Assembly: GCF_029433105.1 (NCBI RefSeq)
Contig: NZ_JARNTW010000031.1
Location: 1 to 50,960 of the forward strand
Origin: Runella sp. MFBS21
Lineage (GTDB): Bacteria; Bacteroidota; Bacteroidia; Cytophagales; Spirosomataceae
Direction: 5' to 3'
DNA: 50,960 bases
In this document: piece after piece, positions 25,925-37,138 of the stretch
Position numbering within the stretch: the stretch's first letter is position 1
Layout: every line of letters begins with the position of its first letter
Translations under genes and position numbers: made by a program
Notes under the pieces: generated by a model
Databases searched by the model: none
What the model was told of the DNA's origin: nothing
What the model saw: the letters and a program-made list of their open reading frames with translations, nothing else

Positions 25925-26947
25925 TTAGGCTTTACCGATTACTTTCTTGGCAAATCCATACGTATGAATGATGCCCAGCCATACTTTACGCTTGATGGTA
26001 TCGTAAGTATTGGCGCGGTTTACGTAAGAACTAAAACGGAGAGGGCCAAAGTTTTCGTTGATATATTTCTCGGCATTCTTTTCAGCATTCCAATAAGTCT
26101 CAGAGCTTGAATTGGCTTTGGTACCGCTGCCAGTAGTATCAAAAGCTGCGTGACGTGTATAATCTTCCAAAGTAAGATGCCTGAAGGTATAGCCTCTTTG
26201 GTACATATCATGCGACCAAATTGTAGCCGTATCCACTCCTTTCCAGCCTCCACCATAGCAGCCAATATCACCCTGTGGCAGAGTTTCTTTACGGTATTTT
26301 TCTACATCAATCATCGCACAATATTCATTGAGGCGGCATTCGGGCAATATATGCACACGCCCTGCTTTAAGCACCCGAAGCTGAATATCTTTACGAGGGG
26401 TATCGTGCGCCTCTGCCAAAGCAATGGCTTCTGCTTGCGTAGGTACGTACTGCTCAAATTTTGTCGAATCACACTTATTCCCCCAAGTTGGTCCCGCTGG
26501 GCAGCTCCAACATTGACCAATCGATCCTACGCCCGCGAGATTTTTAGGTCCTTTTTCAAACTCCTTAAGCATGTCTCCAATCATATCTCCGTAAAAAAGC
26601 ATATCATTGTGCATGATACAGAGGTATTTTTTATCGGTCATTTCCAAAGGATATTGGTACAAAATACTATGCCGAAAACGGGTATCATTTTTAGCTCGCT
26701 CATAATCCGACACGCCCAGTCCCAAAAAATGGTGAGGATATTGAATTTCTAGCTTGACATCAGTGTTTCGGAAATAATCGATGATTTTGTAAATACCTAT
26801 ATAATCATTGTGGGGTTGGAGACGCTCGCGTGATATATAAATTTTGTCAATGTGCTGGCCACTATATTTCATCAAAGTCTTGATTGTTATAATGGCCTGA
26901 TAGGGCTTTCCGTAAAAAGCAATACTGACATCTACTTTTTTACTCAT
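25925..26947 (-). CDS. Glycosyltransferase-like protein of uncertain family
   Basis: This 340-residue soluble protein has an opening like GT-A glycosyltransferases (VDVSIAFYGKPYQAIITIKT, then IDKIYISRERL). A DxD-like metal motif may be HND in KYLCIMHNDMLFYGDMIGDM. A Cys-rich segment follows (GSIGQCWSCPAGPTWGNKCD), and CRLNEYCAMIDVEKY and ATIWSHDMYQRGYTFRHLTL could hold acceptor-binding residues. The end is basic and amphipathic (VWLGIIHTYGFAKKVIGKA), compatible with membrane association. I do not recognise a specific family, and no other glycan genes are next to it. A glycosyltransferase role is inference from the N-terminal fold and the HND site. Confidence 0.55.
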   Translation of the reverse strand: MSKKVDVSIAFYGKPYQAIITIKTLMKYSGQHIDKIYISRERLQPHNDYIGIYKIIDYFRNTDVKLEIQYPHHFLGLGVSDYERAKNDTRFRHSILYQYPLEMTDKKYLCIMHNDMLFYGDMIGDMLKEFEKGPKNLAGVGSIGQCWSCPAGPTWGNKCDSTKFEQYVPTQAEAIALAEAHDTPRKDIQLRVLKAGRVHILPECRLNEYCAMIDVEKYRKETLPQGDIGCYGGGWKGVDTATIWSHDMYQRGYTFRHLTLEDYTRHAAFDTTGSGTKANSSSETYWNAEKNAEKYINENFGPLRFSSYVNRANTYDTIKRKVWLGIIHTYGFAKKVIGKA

Positions 26948-27143
26948 TTGTAAGGGAGAATTGTGGTTTGTTTTGCTTAGATTCGCATTTATAAAAATTA
27001 AAAGGTCAAAATTACAACGAGTGACTCATTTTGCCAAAGTAAGTTGATTTTTCGTAACTTTACGGCAAGCAACAATTTGGCTTTTATTCACAAAATCGCT
27101 TTTTTGTTAAAAAAATACAAAAGTACTTAAACAGTCCTCTCCC

Positions 27144-27863
27144 TTGAAAGAATACGGAAGCAACGTCCAAAAATTAGCTGACTACCTTGTCAATATCCAA
27201 GATCGTGAAAAGCGCACTTTATATGCGCATATCTTGGTCGAATTGATGCGGCAAATACACCCCAATATGCGCGATGGCCAAGATTATTCCCAAAAACTTT
27301 GGGATGATCTCTACATTATGACCAATTTCAAACTTGATGTAGACAGCCCTTTCCCGCCTCCTTCGCCCGAAGCTGTGGGAAAAAAACCTTTACAAGTACC
27401 TTATAGCCAATCTGCTATCAGATATAAACAATACGGAAAAAGCCTATTGCTACTGGTCGAAAAAGCAATCAATTGCTCTGACCGTGAAGAAAAATTGGCT
27501 TTTATCTCTTATTTGATTCGTCAAATGAGAACATTCTACAACACTTGGAACAAAGATAATCCCGATGACAATGTCGTTTTTACGCAATTAGACGAAATCT
27601 CCAAAGGGCATCTCAGCGAAGAATTGGCTTATCTAAGACAAAATGGGCTGGTAGAATCTACCCCGCGCGACAAAGGTACCAATGTCGAACGCTACCAACG
27701 CAACTTACAAAACAACCAGCGGAATTTTAATAACAATAATAACCGCGACCGTAACAACAACAACAATCGTAATAATAATAATAACAACAATAATAATAGT
27801 AATAATAATAACAACCGCAATCGCGACAAATTCCGTAATAACAAGAATAATCGCAGACGATGA
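27144..27863 (+). CDS. DUF4290 protein with an Asn/Arg-rich low-complexity tail
   Basis: This is a 239-residue Bacteroidota-specific protein. It appears to start at TTG (MKEYGSNVQKLADYLVNIQD); no in-frame ATG exists between this codon and the stop at 27108. Residues about 1-180 are the helical DUF4290 domain (TLYAHILVELMRQIHPNMRD, YSQSAIRYKQYGKSLLLLVE, LIRQMRTFYNTWNKDNPDD). Residues about 187-239 are a low-complexity tail made almost only of Asn and Arg, encoded by AAC/AAT runs. Such tails can bind RNA or drive condensation (inference). The function of DUF4290 is unknown. It precedes alaA by 70 bp on the same strand. Confidence 0.85.
   Translation: MKEYGSNVQKLADYLVNIQDREKRTLYAHILVELMRQIHPNMRDGQDYSQKLWDDLYIMTNFKLDVDSPFPPPSPEAVGKKPLQVPYSQSAIRYKQYGKSLLLLVEKAINCSDREEKLAFISYLIRQMRTFYNTWNKDNPDDNVVFTQLDEISKGHLSEELAYLRQNGLVESTPRDKGTNVERYQRNLQNNQRNFNNNNNRDRNNNNNRNNNNNNNNNSNNNNNRNRDKFRNNKNNRRR
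27717..27833 (+). repeat. AAC/AAT trinucleotide-rich coding repeat
   Basis: The 3' end of the DUF4290 gene is a nearly pure run of AAC and AAT codons with scattered CGT/CGC codons. The trinucleotide periodicity makes it prone to length change without frameshift. Confidence 0.8.
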
Positions 27864-27933
27864 TTGCGTTTGGTATGGGGTTTGAGAGAAGTTTATAAAG
27901 CTCGTTTCAGACTCATTTTCTCTAGTACTGATT

Positions 27934-29178
27934 ATGCAAATCCTAAAAAGCAACCGCCTCGAACATCTCCGCTACGATATCAGAGGCCCTATCTACGAAA
28001 AAGCTTTAGAGCTTGAAAGTCAAGGATATAAGATTATCAATCTCAATATCGGCAACCCTGCTCCTTTTGGGTTTGATGCGCCTGATGAGATTATTCACGA
28101 CATCATTCTTAATATCCGAAACGCCCAAGGATACGTTGACTCAAGAGGATTGTTTGCCGCGCGCAAGGCAGTGATGCATTATACCCAAACCCAAGGTATC
28201 AAAGGGGTAGAAATCAATGATGTTTATATTGGAAATGGGGTCAGTGAATTGATTGTAATGGCCATGCAAGCCTTACTCAACGAAGGAGACGAAATTCTAG
28301 TACCTTCGCCAGATTATCCACTATGGACTACATCGGTAGCCCTAAGTGGCGGCAAACCAGTGCATTATATTTGTGACGAACAAAGTGACTGGAATCCAGA
28401 CCTGGATGACTTAGAAAGGAAAATCACGCCCAAAACCAAGGGGATTGTGATGATCAATCCCAACAATCCAACGGGAGCCGTTTACGAAAAAGAGACGATT
28501 CAGCGCATTGCCGAAATCGCCGAAAGACATCGTTTGATATTATTCTCAGACGAAATCTACGACAAAATCCTCTTCGACGGAGCGAAGCATTATCCCGTTG
28601 CCACGATGGTACAAGATACCCTTTGTGTTACTTTTGGGGGATTATCAAAAAACTACCGCTCGGCAGGCTTCCGAGGTGGATGGCTTATGTTGAGCGGTGC
28701 TAAACACAAAGCAAAATCATACATTGAAGGACTGACGTTTTTGGCAAGTATGCGTTTATGCGCCAACGTACCTACCCAATATGCCATCCAAACTGCCTTA
28801 GGGGGCTATCAAAGTATCAATGATTTGGTACTTCCCACAGGCCGACTTCATAAACAGATGAATCTCGTTTACGAAAGACTCGTTTCGATTCCGGGCATTA
28901 GCTGCGTCAAACCCAAAGGGGCCTTGTATGTTTTCCCAAAAATCGACCTGCGTAAGTTTGATTTCAAAAACGACGAAGATTTTGTCTTTCAACTTCTCAA
29001 CGACCAAAAGGTATTGCTCGTGGCTGGTACAGGCTTTAATTATATTACACCCGACCACTTCAGGATTGTGTTTTTACCCACAGTCGATGAACTGACAACG
29101 GCCATGAACCGTATTGAGACTTTTTTGCACAATACTAGCATTCATGCCGAAAGTACCGTAGAAGAATACCTCCTTTAG
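27934..29178 (+). CDS. alaA: Alanine-synthesising aminotransferase AlaA
   Basis: This 414-residue PLP-dependent class I aminotransferase is expected to make alanine from pyruvate and glutamate. It is very similar in pattern to E. coli AlaA: YDIRGPIYEKA, LNIGNPAPFGFDAPDEI, VYIGNGVSELIVMAMQALL, then MINPNNPTGAVY and FSDEIYDKILFDG. The PLP lysine is Lys239 in FGGLSKNYRSAGFRGGW, followed by ASMRLCANVPTQYAIQTALG. Cytoplasmic, no signal. It lies 70 bp after the DUF4290 gene and is ended by a terminator shared with lon. Confidence 0.93.
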   Translation: MQILKSNRLEHLRYDIRGPIYEKALELESQGYKIINLNIGNPAPFGFDAPDEIIHDIILNIRNAQGYVDSRGLFAARKAVMHYTQTQGIKGVEINDVYIGNGVSELIVMAMQALLNEGDEILVPSPDYPLWTTSVALSGGKPVHYICDEQSDWNPDLDDLERKITPKTKGIVMINPNNPTGAVYEKETIQRIAEIAERHRLILFSDEIYDKILFDGAKHYPVATMVQDTLCVTFGGLSKNYRSAGFRGGWLMLSGAKHKAKSYIEGLTFLASMRLCANVPTQYAIQTALGGYQSINDLVLPTGRLHKQMNLVYERLVSIPGISCVKPKGALYVFPKIDLRKFDFKNDEDFVFQLLNDQKVLLVAGTGFNYITPDHFRIVFLPTVDELTTAMNRIETFLHNTSIHAESTVEEYLL

Positions 29179-29201
29179 ATTTCACGAAGGGTTTGGCCAT
29201 C

Positions 29202-29232
29202 AAAAAAGGGAACTGTATCAGTTCCCTTTTTT
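29202..29232. terminator. Bidirectional terminator between alaA and lon
   Basis: A perfect stem of AAAAAAGGGAAC (29202-29213) with GTTCCCTTTTTT (29221-29232), 7-base loop. It separates the convergent alaA and lon genes and can act in both directions. Confidence 0.93.
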
Positions 29233-29268
29233 GATAATACGATTTTCTGTCCCAAATCAGATTTCTTC

Positions 29269-31764
29269 TTAATTCAGCTCAGTTTCAAGAAGATTGGCTT
29301 TTTTTTCATCTGAGAAAACAAACGTCATCGGTTTCTCTACTTTTTCGGGTAAAAGCGCAATCGCCAATACTTCTTCTACATTATCTACATAGTGAAATTT
29401 GAGGTCTTTAACATAAGACGCCTTGATTTCTTCTACATCTTTCCGATTTTTATAACACATGATGATTTCGGTAACACCAGCGCGCGAAGCAGCCAAAATT
29501 TTCTCCTTAATCCCTCCCACCGGTAATACCTTACCACGGAGTGTGATTTCGCCAGTCATCGCAATCTGAGCTTTTACACGGCGCTGCGTAAAAATCGAAG
29601 CAATCGACGTAAGCATGGTGATACCCGCCGAAGGACCATCTTTAGGAACAGCCCCCGCTGGAATATGAATATGCAAATCGTAATTACTAAAAATCCGATA
29701 ATCAATATCCAAAGTATCCGAATGAGCTTTGAGATATGACAATGCCGTTATGGCCGATTCTTTCATCACATCTCCCAATTGTCCCGACAACGTCAAAGCA
29801 CCTTTTCCACGGCTTAGGCTCGACTCAATAAACAAAATTTCGCCTCCTACCGACGTCCACGCCAAGCCTGTTACTATCCCTGCGGTATGATTGTCTTGGT
29901 ACAAATCTTTGTCGAAAATCTCAGGCCCTAGCAATTTTTCGATATGCTCAGCTTTGATGATTTTGGGGTATTCCTCTTCCATAGCAATCGATTTAGCCAC
30001 TTTTCTGATCAGCGTTCCAATCTTCTGCTCTAGGTTTCGTACCCCTGACTCACGGGTGTAGTACTCTATTACTTTCAGAATCGCTTTATCATCTAAGCTA
30101 AAAGATTTGGTATCCAAACCGTGATCTTTCCGCTGTTTTGGAACAAGGTATTTTTTCGCAATTTGTAATTTTTCTTCGACCGTGTAGCCTGTTAGCTCGA
30201 TAATCTCCATCCGATCGCGAAGAGCAGGGTGAATGGTATCAAGCGAGTTGGCAGTAGCAATAAAAAGTACTTTTGACAAATCATACTCTACCTCAAGGTA
30301 GTTGTCAGTAAAAGCATTGTTTTGCTCAGGATCAAGCACTTCCAAAAGAGCCGATGCCGGATCACCTCTAAAATCAGAACCTACTTTGTCGATTTCGTCC
30401 AGAATAAATACCGGATTGGAAGAGCCCGCTTTTTTGATATTCTGAATCAATTTGCCAGGCATTGCGCCGATATAAGTCTTACGGTGGCCTCTAATCTCCG
30501 CTTCATCGTGCAATCCTCCGAGGGCCATTCTGATATATTTACGTCCGAGTGCTTTCGCCACTGACTTTCCCAAGGAGGTTTTGCCCACGCCCGGAGGGCC
30601 GTACAAGCACAAGATAGGTGCTTTTAGACTATTTTTAAGTTTCAGTACGGCAAGGTATTCGATGATACGCTCTTTGACTTTTTCCAATCCAAAGTGATCA
30701 GAGTCCAATATCTTCTGAGCACGCTTCAGGTCAAAATTATCTTTGGTATATTCTCCCCAAGGCAAATCCACCATGAGCTCAAGATAATTGAGCGTCACGG
30801 GATAATCGGGCGCCATGGGATTGATGCGTTGTAATTTTTGGGTTTCTTTATCAAAGTGCTTTTGCACCGTCTCCGACCATTTTTTCTTTGAGGCCCGAAA
30901 ACGAATATCCTCAAGCTCGCGCTCGGGAGTTTCCATGCCAAGTTCATCTTGCAACACTTTGATTTGCTGACGCAAAAAATAGTCACGTTGTTGTTGGTCA
31001 ATATCTAAACTAGCCTTGCTCTGAATATCCCGTTTAAGCTCCAACATCTGAATTTCTTTCAGCATAAATTCCAGCAGCTTTGTGGCTTGTTCTGGAATAG
31101 TAGGCTTTTCAAGAAGTTCTTGTTTATCAGCAACTTCGGCGTTTATGTTGGACGATAAAAAATGCGTCAAGAAAGTAGGGCTTTCGATATTGTCAAGGGC
31201 AATTCTAGCTTCTTGTGGAATATCGGGATTGAGCCTTAATATTTTATGAGCCGAATCTTTAAGCGTCTGAATCAACGCCTTCGACTCTTTTTTGTTCTGA
31301 TTTGGAAAATAATCTTCTATTGGCGACACCTTCGCAATCATGTAAGGCTCTTCACGAACGTAGTCTTTGATTCTAAAACGCTGACGCCCTTGAAGAATAA
31401 TCGTAGTGTTGCCATCAGGAAGTGTAATCATTTTGATGATATGCCCCATGGTTCCGACTGTATACAAATCTGTACTAGCGGGCTCGGCTTTATCTTGGTT
31501 TTGCTGAGCAATCACCCCAATGATACGATCTCCTTTGTAAGCTTTTTTGACAAGTCTGATCGATTTTTGACGCCCCACCGTCACAGGAATCACCATTCCA
31601 GGGAATAAAACGGTGTTTCGGAGTGGAAGAATAGAAAGCTCTTCAGGCATTTCGATGGGTTCATCATCACCTTCACGTCCTCCTAATGGTACGATTTCAA
31701 GGCTATCTAAATCTGACTCAGCAAGCATCAGTCGTGTATATAATTCGTTTGGATCAAGATTCAT
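29269..31764 (-). CDS. lon: ATP-dependent protease Lon
   Basis: This is the 831-residue LonA protease, which degrades misfolded and short-lived regulatory proteins in the cytoplasm. The start at ATG 31764 ([20 protein letters not shown]) is chosen over a TTG five codons upstream that lies within a palindrome. The N-terminal substrate-binding domain starts at [20 protein letters not shown]. The AAA+ module has Walker [14 protein letters not shown] and Walker [11 protein letters not shown]. The protease domain has the Ser-Lys dyad: Ser712 in [12 protein letters not shown] and Lys755 in [10 protein letters not shown]. It is typical in length and monocistronic, with a palindrome just ahead of the start that may regulate it. 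Confidence 0.98.
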   Translation of the reverse strand: MNLDPNELYTRLMLAESDLDSLEIVPLGGREGDDEPIEMPEELSILPLRNTVLFPGMVIPVTVGRQKSIRLVKKAYKGDRIIGVIAQQNQDKAEPASTDLYTVGTMGHIIKMITLPDGNTTIILQGRQRFRIKDYVREEPYMIAKVSPIEDYFPNQNKKESKALIQTLKDSAHKILRLNPDIPQEARIALDNIESPTFLTHFLSSNINAEVADKQELLEKPTIPEQATKLLEFMLKEIQMLELKRDIQSKASLDIDQQQRDYFLRQQIKVLQDELGMETPERELEDIRFRASKKKWSETVQKHFDKETQKLQRINPMAPDYPVTLNYLELMVDLPWGEYTKDNFDLKRAQKILDSDHFGLEKVKERIIEYLAVLKLKNSLKAPILCLYGPPGVGKTSLGKSVAKALGRKYIRMALGGLHDEAEIRGHRKTYIGAMPGKLIQNIKKAGSSNPVFILDEIDKVGSDFRGDPASALLEVLDPEQNNAFTDNYLEVEYDLSKVLFIATANSLDTIHPALRDRMEIIELTGYTVEEKLQIAKKYLVPKQRKDHGLDTKSFSLDDKAILKVIEYYTRESGVRNLEQKIGTLIRKVAKSIAMEEEYPKIIKAEHIEKLLGPEIFDKDLYQDNHTAGIVTGLAWTSVGGEILFIESSLSRGKGALTLSGQLGDVMKESAITALSYLKAHSDTLDIDYRIFSNYDLHIHIPAGAVPKDGPSAGITMLTSIASIFTQRRVKAQIAMTGEITLRGKVLPVGGIKEKILAASRAGVTEIIMCYKNRKDVEEIKASYVKDLKFHYVDNVEEVLAIALLPEKVEKPMTFVFSDEKKANLLETELN

Positions 31765-31772
31765 ACGCAGGG

Positions 31773-31787
31773 CTGTCAATTTGACAG
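31773..31787. promoter_or_regulatory. Perfect 15-bp palindrome just upstream of lon
   Basis: CTGTCAATTTGACAG is a perfect inverted repeat (7-bp arms, 1-base centre) located 9-23 bp before the lon ATG. Its position over the likely translation start or promoter-proximal region fits an operator. It is absent upstream of groES, so it would not be a shared heat-shock site. The cognate regulator is unknown. Confidence 0.5.
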
Positions 31788-32071
31788 AAAAGTTTGGACA
31801 ATATAACGAAAATTTTTATCGGGCTAAAGGATTCTACATAACAAAAACATAATACGACAAAAACAGATACTTTACCAACAAATTTCTGTCTCCTTCTCCA
31901 CTTTCTGTCTTTGTAAAAAAACTTAAGTTTTCACTAGGGCTGTAAAATAATGGTTTGAACAGAAAGTAACCCGCTGTGCGGTGCTATATTCTTTATAAAA
32001 AATAGGTGTAGCTTTAATATAAATCCCCCTTTACTTCAAATCAGCTAAATAACTATCCAAACAAACTTAAA
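31788..32071. other. Intergenic region upstream of lon, no gene seen
   Basis: About 280 bases between the lon upstream palindrome and the groEL terminator. It is AT-rich and must hold the lon promoter. Several TTTTTG stretches on the minus strand could be -33 or -7 elements, but none fits the full consensus well. No coding frame or RNA gene is evident. Confidence 0.5.
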
Positions 32072-32097
32072 AAAGCCCCCGGAAGTCCGAGGGCTTT
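32072..32097 (-). terminator. Rho-independent terminator of groES-groEL
   Basis: On the minus strand AAAGCCC pairs with GGGCTTT, extended by CGG/CCG after a single mismatch, and T6 follows. It lies about 30 bp after the groEL stop codon. Confidence 0.85.
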
Positions 32098-32126
32098 CGT
32101 ATAATAAATAAGGCTAAAGCCGATTC

Positions 32127-33866
<1,740 letters not shown>

Positions 33867-33890
33867 TCACATTATGCATTAATTAAAGAT

Positions 33891-34181
33891 TTAGATAATA
33901 GCGAAAATGTCAGATTCGCGCATAATGAGATACTCTTGACCTTCTACAGTAATCTCAGTGCCTGCATATTTGCCGTAGAGAATAGTATCCCCTACTTTCA
34001 CAGTAAGAGGCTCGTCTTTTTTACCAGGGCCTACTGCTACTACGGTTCCACGTTGGGGTTTCTCTTTCGCAGTATCAGGGATGATGATACCAAAAGCGGT
34101 TTTTTCTTCTGCAGGTGCGGTCTGAACGAGCACGCGATCTGCTAACGGCTTAACATTTACTTTTTCTGCAACTGCTGACAT
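33891..34181 (-). CDS. groS: 10 kDa chaperonin GroES
   Basis: This is the 96-residue co-chaperonin that caps the GroEL cage. Typical features are [20 protein letters not shown], the mobile loop [20 protein letters not shown], the [19 protein letters not shown] core and the [13 protein letters not shown] end. No CIRCE element (TTAGCACTC-N9-GAGTGCTAA) was found upstream, so control by HrcA is not indicated. The 123-bp gap to groEL contains AT-rich inverted repeats. Confidence 0.98.
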   Translation of the reverse strand: MSAVAEKVNVKPLADRVLVQTAPAEEKTAFGIIIPDTAKEKPQRGTVVAVGPGKKDEPLTVKVGDTILYGKYAGTEITVEGQEYLIMRESDIFAII

Positions 34182-34243
34182 AGTTATCAGGGGTTTTAAT
34201 TAGTTTTATAATTGTTGAAACTTACCGATAAGTTTTCCGAGGG

Positions 34244-34251
34244 CAAATATA
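34244..34251 (-). promoter_or_regulatory. -7 promoter element of groES-groEL
   Basis: TATATTTG(C) on the minus strand matches TAnnTTTG, 63 bp before the groES ATG. The nearest TTG is only 13 bp upstream, shorter than the usual 19. Confidence 0.5.
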
Positions 34252-34506
34252 GCATTTTCTATGCCAACGGTATCTTAAGCTCATTTTCTGCCATTTTTGC
34301 AGTAACAACACAATCGAATCTATAAAATCTGCCATACCCAAAATAATCATTGGCAGTATCAATATTTTTATTGTATTTTATTTGGCAATATTGTTTTTTT
34401 TCATAAATTGGCTTATAATTATCTATGAAGCATCATTTTACGAAGGTTTTATTGAATATTCAGACTATGGAGGCGGCATATGACCAAAGTAGTTTTTTAA
34501 AAGTAT
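34252..34506. other. Intergenic region between groES and a hypothetical gene
   Basis: About 255 bases without a supported gene. A 31-codon frame starting at 34425 overlaps the next gene and is not supported. No RNA gene or strong repeat is seen. Confidence 0.5.
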
Positions 34507-35226
34507 ATGTCTATGGCTAGTTTAAAACAAGATTGGATAACCGAAGGATGGATTGATTTTGAATACAAGAAATACATCTTAATGGCTTATTTACAAGGAG
34601 TTAATCAAAATTTCAAGCAATCGCGCCTATTCCCTGACTTGCCTTCTGTGGAGAAGCACTACAAAGCAGCCTTAAACCTCAAAGATTCTAAAGAGCAAAT
34701 CGTGGCTTCTTTTCCAAAAAAGCTCAAAGGAATAGACCTCAAAAAAAAACAATTTATTTACGAAAAATTTCAGGAAAGCGAACACTTATCCGAAATTGAC
34801 AGCATTTTGGAGTATTCTCTGCCACTTTTTCAGCAAACGCTGACAGAGGGTCAATCTCACTATGCCGACATCGAAGCCAAACTCAGTTTTATGCCCGTGG
34901 GTATTATTCCCCTCCACCTCAAAGAAGGATATGTGTTTATATATCGGGGTCACAATAGCGAAACCCAAATCTACCACTATCAAATTCGACTCGTCCAACA
35001 CAGCAATCAAAGCAGTGTACATACAACGCTCGTAGACACGGTGCGCAAAAGTTTTACGACTACGTTTGAAAACCTCAAATTGAACCTTATCCACAAGCGT
35101 CGCGAGCTTCCAAACCCTGCCACCTACTTGGTCGAATCCCCTGCTGAATATCCAGTGCAAGAAACAATACTGCCTATTGCAAAAAAATGGATTGTCAATT
35201 TTGATAAACAATACACTATTCGGTAA
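34507..35226 (+). CDS. Conserved-looking hypothetical protein
   Basis: This is a 239-residue soluble protein that I cannot place in a named family. It starts MSMASLKQDWITEGWIDFEY (an ATG two codons later is also possible). It has no signal peptide or membrane segment. The first half is helical and charged (YILMAYLQGVNQNFKQSRLF, PKKLKGIDLKKKQFIYEKFQ). The second half is predicted to be beta-rich (VGIIPLHLKEGYVFIYRGHN, YHYQIRLVQHSNQ) and ends in LPIAKKWIVNFDKQYTIR. It converges with rnhA (11 bp between stops). Codon use and composition match its neighbours, so it looks native. Confidence 0.75.
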   Translation: MSMASLKQDWITEGWIDFEYKKYILMAYLQGVNQNFKQSRLFPDLPSVEKHYKAALNLKDSKEQIVASFPKKLKGIDLKKKQFIYEKFQESEHLSEIDSILEYSLPLFQQTLTEGQSHYADIEAKLSFMPVGIIPLHLKEGYVFIYRGHNSETQIYHYQIRLVQHSNQSSVHTTLVDTVRKSFTTTFENLKLNLIHKRRELPNPATYLVESPAEYPVQETILPIAKKWIVNFDKQYTIR

Positions 35227-35237
35227 AGATAGTATCG

Positions 35238-35870
35238 CTATTTTCGTCCGAAATCGGCTGGATTTTCGCCCCAATACTCCGTTTCCCACTTGAGGATAGG
35301 ATTAGCATACTTGTTTTTAGACAACCACTCTTCGGCTCGTTGAAGCAATTCGAAGAGTGGTTTGTTTTCCGGCGTCACTTCTAATTTCGTGTTGGCATGT
35401 TTGCGTTTTATCCAACTAATTGCTGTTTTAGAATCCGAATAAATCGGCAGGTTGCTTTGGTGCTTTTGAAGATAGGCCAACCCGTGCACAATAGCCAAAA
35501 ATTCTCCGATATTGTTGGTACCATCTTTAAATGGGCCTTGGTGAAATATCTTTTGTCCCGTACGAAGGTATACTCCTTGGTATTCTACATCTCCCGTGGC
35601 GGTGTTCCAAGCAGCATCTACAGCAATGCTATCTAGGTTGGGCTTACCGATATTGGCAGGTGCTACTTTTAAGGCTGGTTGGGCGGTTTTGGGCGATATA
35701 TACTCCCAATAACTTTTTTGTAAGGCTTCTTCCGCCTCCTTTAGATTGTCAAATGATTTGTACTTTGCCTCTGCAAAACCCCTGATTTGCGCCTCACATT
35801 CTTCCCACTCCGTAAATACGCCACGTTTACGGCCTTCCCATACTACATAAAATTTTCTCTTTTTTGCCAT
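35238..35870 (-). CDS. rnhA: Ribonuclease H1 with N-terminal viroplasmin domain
   Basis: This 210-residue protein degrades the RNA strand of RNA-DNA hybrids. The N-terminal viroplasmin (hybrid-binding) domain is at about residues 1-50 (KFYVVWEGRKRGVFTEWEEC, FAEAKYKSFDNLKEAEEAL). The RNase H fold carries the catalytic acidic residues in IAVDAAWN, NNIGEFLAIVHGLAYL, YSDSKTAISWI and the final NPADFGRK. The catalytic Asp in the last motif is near the C-terminus, as in Bacteroidota homologues. It is encoded alone. Confidence 0.93.
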   Translation of the reverse strand: MAKKRKFYVVWEGRKRGVFTEWEECEAQIRGFAEAKYKSFDNLKEAEEALQKSYWEYISPKTAQPALKVAPANIGKPNLDSIAVDAAWNTATGDVEYQGVYLRTGQKIFHQGPFKDGTNNIGEFLAIVHGLAYLQKHQSNLPIYSDSKTAISWIKRKHANTKLEVTPENKPLFELLQRAEEWLSKNKYANPILKWETEYWGENPADFGRK

Positions 35871-36038
35871 GCTGCAAACTTACATAAACTGCGGGTAAAA
35901 TAAGGTGCTTCGCCACTTTTCAATAGTACTTTCAACCTAAAATTACGTATTGATAAGGTCATAAAATTCGTTTTACAACTGTACTAAAATCATACGTTTT
36001 TATCATCCAAGACAATTATTAATCCGTTTTTTTAAAAC

Positions 36039-37070
36039 ATGACCAAATCCTTTTCAACTCTTGTACTCGCCCTGACTGCTTCTGTGTGCCTAGCGCAAAA
36101 AGAAGTCGTACTAACCAACCATGCTGCCGACAAAAAAGTAGAAGTAACGATTGACGGTAAACCTTTTACAGCTTATTTTTATCCCGGACCCGATGTGCTG
36201 AAGAAGGCTGTTTTGTATCCCTTACGAACCGTCAACGGCACCGATATTACGCGTGGGTGGCCCATCAATCCACGTCCAGGCGAGCGTGTAGATCACCCGC
36301 ACCATGTAGGTATGTGGCTCAACTATGAAGATGCCAATGGGCACGATTTCTGGAACAATTCACTATCCGTAAATCACGCCAAAAATACCTACGGAACAAT
36401 CGTTCATACAGGCATCAAAAGTATAAAAAGTGGCAAAAAACAGGGAGAACTTACCGTCACAGCCGACTGGCTCGACAAAAACGGAGGTCTTATGCTGACC
36501 GAAACCACCACTTATGTATTTAAAGGAGATGACCAAACCCGCACCGTAGATCGTATCACAACCCTAACGGCCAAAACTGATGTCACGTTTAAGGATGTCA
36601 AAGATGGCTTTTTTGCGATTCGAGTAGCCAGAGAATTGGAGCACCCTTCTGACAAACCTGAGGTATTTACGGATGCGAGCGGTATCGCGACCAAAGTCCC
36701 TGTCATGAACAACGCCGGTGTCACTGGAAGCTATCGCAATAGTGAAGGGGTAGAAGGCGAAGCTGTGTGGAGCAAAAGAGCCAAATGGTGCAATCTACGC
36801 GGCAAAATGGGCAACGAAACCGTCAATCTAGTAATAATAGACCATCCCAAAAATGTGGGCTATCCTACTTATTGGCACGCCCGAGGCTATGGGCTTTTTG
36901 CGGCAAATCCTCTAGGCCAAAAAATATTTAGCAATGGAGCCGAAGAACTTAATCTCAAACTCAAAAAAGGAGAATCAACTACGTTTCGTTATCGTACCGT
37001 TATTGCATCTGAATCTCTGAGCGATGCTCAAATCAACACCATTACCGCCGATTTTGCAAAAACAAAGTAA
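36039..37070 (+). CDS. Exported DUF6807 (PmoA-family) protein
   Basis: This is a 343-residue protein with a signal peptide (MTKSFSTLVLALTASVCLAQ, cleavage after residue 19) and the DUF6807 beta-sandwich fold, listed in databases as 'methane oxygenase PmoA'. That label is historical; these proteins are common in Bacteroidota carbohydrate loci and are not methane oxygenases. Recognisable parts are YPLRTVNGTDITRGWPINPR, RVDHPHHVGMWLNYEDANGH, VIIDHPKNVGYPTYWHARGY and LFAANPLGQKIF. The His-rich HPHH site suggests metal or substrate binding. The substrate is unknown. A very strong terminator follows. Confidence 0.87.
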   Translation: MTKSFSTLVLALTASVCLAQKEVVLTNHAADKKVEVTIDGKPFTAYFYPGPDVLKKAVLYPLRTVNGTDITRGWPINPRPGERVDHPHHVGMWLNYEDANGHDFWNNSLSVNHAKNTYGTIVHTGIKSIKSGKKQGELTVTADWLDKNGGLMLTETTTYVFKGDDQTRTVDRITTLTAKTDVTFKDVKDGFFAIRVARELEHPSDKPEVFTDASGIATKVPVMNNAGVTGSYRNSEGVEGEAVWSKRAKWCNLRGKMGNETVNLVIIDHPKNVGYPTYWHARGYGLFAANPLGQKIFSNGAEELNLKLKKGESTTFRYRTVIASESLSDAQINTITADFAKTK

Positions 37071-37080
37071 TCATCGCTTT

Positions 37081-37132
37081 ACCAAAATAAAAGTCGCCGT
37101 GATAGAACTATCACGGCGACTTTTATTTTGGT
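37081..37132. terminator. Long perfect bidirectional terminator
   Basis: Arms of 25 bp (37081-37105 and 37108-37132) are perfectly complementary, with an effective loop of 4 bases. The GC-rich core GTCGCCGTGATAG is bracketed by AAAATAAAA and TTTTATTTT. It serves the DUF6807 gene and the convergent lipoprotein gene, whose stop is only 7 bp away. Confidence 0.92.
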
Positions 37133-37138
37133 AGAAAG

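Noticed and set aside
34425-34520. 31-codon frame starting MKHHFTKVLLNIQ just before the hypothetical gene at 34507
   Set aside because: It overlaps the next start, has no recognisable feature and no promoter was found; could be a leader peptide but support is too weak.
36039-37070. Methane monooxygenase subunit, from the PmoA family label
   Set aside because: The protein is a soluble, signal-peptide-bearing DUF6807 beta-sandwich, not the integral membrane PmoA of methanotrophs.
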